From CAZTWC01 sp964617105 [NCBI: uncultured Myxococcia bacterium] (GTDB lineage: Bacteria; CAZTWC01): a DNA stretch of 9,976 bases. Positions 7,080-9,976 of this stretch are shown one piece after another. The notes beneath the pieces were generated by a model. That model was not told the origin of the DNA, did no database searches, and was given only the letters and a program-made list of their open reading frames with translations. The stretch's first letter is position 1; every line of letters begins with the position of its first letter. The DNA lies in NCBI GenBank assembly GCA_964617105.1, contig CAZTWC010000123.1, positions 1-9,976 on the forward strand, read 5' to 3'. The translations under genes and the position numbers were made by a program.

Positions 7080-7094
7080 CCTTAATTAATAAGG
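7080..7094 (+). promoter_or_regulatory. Small AT-rich hairpin covering the ribosome site of the STAS gene
   Basis: CCTTA (7080-7084) pairs with TAAGG (7090-7094) around ATTAA. The 3' arm contains the AAGG that sets the 7105 start. The stem is only five pairs and AT-rich, so it would be weak in vivo. A role in limiting translation is possible but not shown. Confidence 0.3.
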
Positions 7095-7104
7095 TATGGC
7101 TACT

Positions 7105-7446
7105 ATGGAAATTGAAACCATTGACAAAGGTGGATATACAATTGTCAAATTAAATGGTGTTCTAACCGGAGTCGATAACGCCCGCCAGGTTAAAAAAGTA
7201 TGGGACGCCCTGGATGGTGATGATAGAAATACCGTAATTGTGGACCTGAAAGATATCACTTTTGCTGACAGTACCGGCATCGCCACCTTGATAGTTGGTT
7301 ACAAGAAGATGAAGCAGAAAGGTGGTAACCTGTTTATTGCCAACTCCAACAGCACCATCAAAGATATATTTAGAGTAACCAAACTGGATGTGGTTTTTAA
7401 ACTGTTTGATTCTGTGTCCAAGGCAGAACAGCATATTAGCAATTAA
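7105..7446 (+). CDS. Single-domain STAS protein (anti-sigma factor antagonist, SpoIIAA/RsbV-like)
   Basis: STAS antagonists bind and neutralise anti-sigma kinases and are switched off when that kinase phosphorylates a conserved serine. The 113-residue product is a single STAS domain with TIVKLNGVLTG at the N-terminus and DLKDITFADSTGIATLI at the active loop. S56 in D-S-T-G is the predicted phosphoacceptor. The start is set by the ribosome site: AAGG at 7091-7094 ends 10 bases before ATG 7105 but only one base before the in-frame ATG 7096, so 7105 is preferred. The next gene encodes a HATPase of the kind that phosphorylates such proteins, 66 bases downstream on the same strand, so the two are probably partners. 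The output sigma factor or enzyme cannot be identified here. Confidence 0.88.
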   Translation: MEIETIDKGGYTIVKLNGVLTGVDNARQVKKVWDALDGDDRNTVIVDLKDITFADSTGIATLIVGYKKMKQKGGNLFIANSNSTIKDIFRVTKLDVVFKLFDSVSKAEQHISN

Positions 7447-7512
7447 AGCCTGTTCAGCAAATAAATTTTCCCAAATTTTATTCAGAATCACCCCCAACTA
7501 TTTGGATGCGAT

Positions 7513-8448
7513 ATGAGTACGGATAAAAGCAAAAAGCATATTTTAGTAGTTGACGATGAAGATGTTTACGTGACCATGCTTGGTAACCTGGTAAGACGTG
7601 ATGGATACCAGGTAACCACTGCATCTAATGGTAAACAAGCCCTGGAACTAGTCAACCAGCATAAAATAGACTTAATCCTCAGCGATGTCAATATGCCCTA
7701 TATGAACGGTCTGGAACTATTGGAGGAGATCCATAATTCTACCGAGCAAATACCAATAATGTTTGTTACTGGTTTAGAGGATGCCCAGGAGATTATCAAG
7801 GCATTCCGGCTGGGAGTAGCCAATATAATCAGCAAACCCTTTGAAATAGAACAGATACTACATACCATAGAGCGTTTCTTCAACGCTCAAAAAGAGTTCT
7901 TATCGGAAACAGATTTTGAGTCTAACTTTTTACAACGAGAAACCAGCGAATTTATACTACCAACCAATTTTGAAACCATCGGCAAAATAAACGCTTTTAT
8001 TCTAACAAAATTAAGCCGCCGAAAAGTGTTTACCGAAAACGACCTCCTTTCTATTAAGTTGTCTCTTTACGAAATCATCCACAACGCGATGAAACATGGA
8101 AACCTGGAGATCGATTACCAGGAAGAGTCGGATATCTACGAAAAAAAAGGGACCGTAGAAGATATTATCACCAAAAAATTAGAAAATCCGGAATTACGCA
8201 ATCGAAAGGTTTCCATTGTTTTAAGACAATTGGAAGACCGGGCGGAGATAGAAATTAACGATCAGGGACCAGGCTTCGACCATACCAACCTGCCCGATCC
8301 AACCGTGCCGGAAAATCTGCTGCTGGAACACGGTCGCGGTATCCTTCTAACCAGACTCCACATGGATGATGTTTACTTCAACCAAAAAGGGAACCAAATT
8401 ACTCTGGTAAAAAATTACACCACCACTCTGCCCGCTTTACATAAGTAA
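7513..8448 (+). CDS. Response-regulator receiver fused to an RsbW/SpoIIAB-like HATPase (anti-sigma or switch kinase)
   Basis: This 311-residue protein has two domains. Residues 8-123 are a CheY-like receiver with acidic pair D14/D15, phosphoacceptor D58 in SDVNMP, T86 and K108 (SKPF), so it should accept phosphate from a histidine kinase. Residues about 146-305 are a GHKL ATPase of the RsbW type: N-box E187 and N191 (EIIHNAMKHGN), G1 box D250-F255 (DQGPGF) and G2 box HGRGI at 273-277. A charged insert of about 30 residues (about 202-232) separates the N-box from G1. There is no DHp domain or phosphoacceptor-His region, so this is not a classical sensor kinase. A weak GGA lies six bases before the ATG. 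The expected action is phosphorylation of the upstream STAS protein under receiver control. No PP2C phosphatase is encoded nearby. The 3' end overlaps the convergent tmk gene by 12 bases. Confidence 0.9.
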   Translation: MSTDKSKKHILVVDDEDVYVTMLGNLVRRDGYQVTTASNGKQALELVNQHKIDLILSDVNMPYMNGLELLEEIHNSTEQIPIMFVTGLEDAQEIIKAFRLGVANIISKPFEIEQILHTIERFFNAQKEFLSETDFESNFLQRETSEFILPTNFETIGKINAFILTKLSRRKVFTENDLLSIKLSLYEIIHNAMKHGNLEIDYQEESDIYEKKGTVEDIITKKLENPELRNRKVSIVLRQLEDRAEIEINDQGPGFDHTNLPDPTVPENLLLEHGRGILLTRLHMDDVYFNQKGNQITLVKNYTTTLPALHK

Positions 8449-9063
8449 TTTTAACTGTTTCTTTATCTCCCCAAATATAAAATCGATATCATCCTGCCCT
8501 TCTACTATACAAAGATTCTCTATCTTTTCCTGAATAAAAACTTGGCGGTATTGTTTATCTAATTTATTTTGAAACTCCAGTTTTTCGTATATCTCCAACT
8601 GCTCTTTTCTCGATTTCACTCTATGGCCGGCTGTTTTAGCATCCAGGGTAAGAAAAATAGTCAGATCTGGCATAAACCTCAAGGCTCTGGCATTTAATCG
8701 CTGCACCAGGCTATAGAGTTTGCTGACCCCATCTCCCCCCTGATAGGCCATGGATGAAGCCACATACCGATCGGATATTACCCACTTCCCCTGTTCCAAT
8801 GCCGGAATAATAGTTGCATCCAGATGCTCCAGGCGGTCGGCTGCAAAAAGCATGGCTATGATTTCTGTGCCCTTTTCCCCTTCCGGCAAATAGTGCTGGC
8901 CTGATAAATAGCCTCGAATGGTGTTTCCAATGGGACCTTCGGTGGGTTCAGCAGTCAACAGGCAAGATAATCCAGATTTTTCCAGATATTGGCTAATTCT
9001 TTTTGCCTGAGTAGTGGTGCCAGAACCGTCTATCCCTTCCAAAACAATAAATTTTCCGGTCAT
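8437..9063 (-). CDS. tmk: Thymidylate kinase, variant P-loop
   Basis: Tmk phosphorylates dTMP to dTDP in the cytosol for DNA synthesis. The 208-residue length is normal. Family signs are FIVLEGIDGSG at the N-terminus, the EP loop (TAEPTEGPIG, residues 37-46), AADRLEH at 74-80, D98-R99-Y100 followed by AYQG at 106-109, and a LID region with RVKSRKEQLEIYEK. Two conserved blocks differ from the textbook form. The P-loop reads GSGTTTQ, with T16 where Lys is expected. The usual TREPGGT loop reads TAEPTEG. On its strand GAGGGG lies six bases before the ATG, supporting the start. It follows the adenylate-forming enzyme gene after 50 bases, so both may be in one transcript. It converges on the receiver-HATPase gene. 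Confidence 0.92.
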   Translation of the reverse strand: MTGKFIVLEGIDGSGTTTQAKRISQYLEKSGLSCLLTAEPTEGPIGNTIRGYLSGQHYLPEGEKGTEIIAMLFAADRLEHLDATIIPALEQGKWVISDRYVASSMAYQGGDGVSKLYSLVQRLNARALRFMPDLTIFLTLDAKTAGHRVKSRKEQLEIYEKLEFQNKLDKQYRQVFIQEKIENLCIVEGQDDIDFIFGEIKKQLKLLM

Positions 9064-9113
9064 CTCATCCCCTCAGTTTTCCCCTTACCTTTTGATGATA
9101 TGCAATTGGGCAG

Positions 9114-9976
9114 TTAGTGCCCTACCCGTCTGTCCGGTGGCGACACCAGGCTCAAAATCTGCCTGATTTTTTGAGAATTGGCTGGCCGGCTAATGGCTTT
9201 TACCTCCTCAATGATTAGCGTAATCTGGTCCAGCAGGTTTTGCCCTTCCAGGTAGTTATAAAATCGTTTCTTTATTTCGCGGGCGGTCTTGCCACTGTGG
9301 GAGGGAAAACTGCTGACAAAAAGAATTCTCAACCGATTTTGTGATTCGTGGATCAATTGATATTGCTTTAGACCTTCAATTTCTAAAAAAAGCACTTCAA
9401 AAGCAATAGGAGGATAGGTATGATATTTCCCCTGTTGATCATGCAAATAAAAGATGTCATCGGTGCGGCCATGCACCTGGATCACTGGCAATTGGATTCC
9501 GCAACCGCATTTTTCCCCGGTAAAAGTAACTGAATCGGTTAATTCATACCGGATAATCGGTTGTATATAATTTAGCAGATTGGTGATTAAAATTTTATGA
9601 GAGGGCTGTCCCGAAGGAACCGGTCGATTGTTCTCATCAACCCCTTCGATTATGCAAAAATCTGAATTCAGGTGCAATCTTCCATGACAACACTGGTTGG
9701 CCAACACCAGGCATTCGCTGGTGCCATAAGACTCACTGATAAAGGCATTTTTAAAGGCATTACCAATAATTTTCCTGGTTCGGGGGCTTAATGGTTCGCT
9801 GCCCAGGGAGATAAACTCCGGATCTATTTTCAGGCTTCCCTCCATCTTGGCATAAGCCAGTAATTCAAAATGGGTAGGATATCCGTGTAAAAAGTGGGGC
9901 TGGAATTTATTTAATTGGGTCACAATGGTATCAAGTTTTTCCAGGATGGAAAAATTTTCAATATCGGTTATCAACT
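9114..9976 (-). CDS. PaaK/CapK-like AMP-dependent (adenylate-forming) enzyme, N-terminal part outside the window
   Basis: About 287 C-terminal residues are visible; the frame stays open to the window edge, so the start lies beyond 9976. Members of this family activate a carboxylic acid with ATP, often making an acyl-CoA, and include phenylacetate-CoA ligase, coenzyme F390 synthetase and CapK. Supporting motifs in order are HGYPTHFELLA, ISLGSEPLSPRTRK, ESYGTSE (the acyl-AMP motif), PIIRYELTDSV and HGRTDDIFYL, followed by a C-terminal subdomain. A Cys/His-containing stretch, NQCCHGRLHL, follows the ESYGTSE motif, and GEKCGCG lies between the RYELTD and GRTDD motifs, as is common in PaaK-like proteins. 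The substrate cannot be assigned. Position just upstream of tmk on the same strand may be incidental. Confidence 0.85.
   Translation of the reverse strand, partial: LITDIENFSILEKLDTIVTQLNKFQPHFLHGYPTHFELLAYAKMEGSLKIDPEFISLGSEPLSPRTRKIIGNAFKNAFISESYGTSECLVLANQCCHGRLHLNSDFCIIEGVDENNRPVPSGQPSHKILITNLLNYIQPIIRYELTDSVTFTGEKCGCGIQLPVIQVHGRTDDIFYLHDQQGKYHTYPPIAFEVLFLEIEGLKQYQLIHESQNRLRILFVSSFPSHSGKTAREIKKRFYNYLEGQNLLDQITLIIEEVKAISRPANSQKIRQILSLVSPPDRRVGH

Overview
This is a chromosomal housekeeping segment from a bacterium of moderate, slightly AT-leaning composition. From position 1 to 8448 all genes lie on the + strand: the 3' part of ispE, a tRNA-Gln(TTG) gene, rplY (long CTC/TL5-type L25), pth, a membrane-integral pyrophosphatase (hppA), rpsF, rpsR, rplI, dnaB, a single-domain STAS protein, and a receiver-HATPase fusion. 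Two genes on the - strand converge on them: tmk (thymidylate kinase) and a 5'-truncated PaaK/CapK-like adenylate-forming enzyme. No mobile element, phage gene or CRISPR array was seen. No stretch longer than about 125 bases lacks a gene.

The order ispE, tRNA-Gln, rplY, pth, rpsF, rpsR, rplI, dnaB resembles (from memory) the arrangement in Geobacter-like Desulfobacterota/Deltaproteobacteria. In that arrangement prs lies between the tRNA and rplY, and ychF between pth and rpsF. Here prs is absent from its slot and a pyrophosphatase fills the second one. The organism is therefore probably an anaerobic deltaproteobacterial or FCB/candidate-phylum relative, but the sequence alone does not fix the phylum.

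The first block joins isoprenoid precursor synthesis (IspE), translation (tRNA-Gln, L25, Pth, S6, S18, L9) and replication (DnaB), plus an ion pump driven by PPi, a by-product of tRNA charging and nucleic acid synthesis. Most genes have clear Shine-Dalgarno sites and short gaps or overlaps, so they are probably co-transcribed in part. The second block (STAS plus receiver-HATPase) looks like a phosphorelay-coupled partner-switching module. The PP2C phosphatase and sigma factor that usually complete such a system are not in the window.

The observations most worth a second look are these. (1) The ispE reading frame runs through the entire tRNA-Gln gene and stops three bases after its CCA, so RNase P cleavage would remove the ispE stop codon. 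(2) The rpsF leader folds into a stem, a CCG-containing bulge and a GC-rich hairpin, matching the described S6:S18 autoregulatory motif. (3) The pyrophosphatase has K+-dependent-type residues and a gate glutamate in the Na+-pump-type position. (4) The thymidylate kinase P-loop has Thr in place of the usual Lys. I found well-known families in unusual configurations rather than a clearly new multi-gene system.
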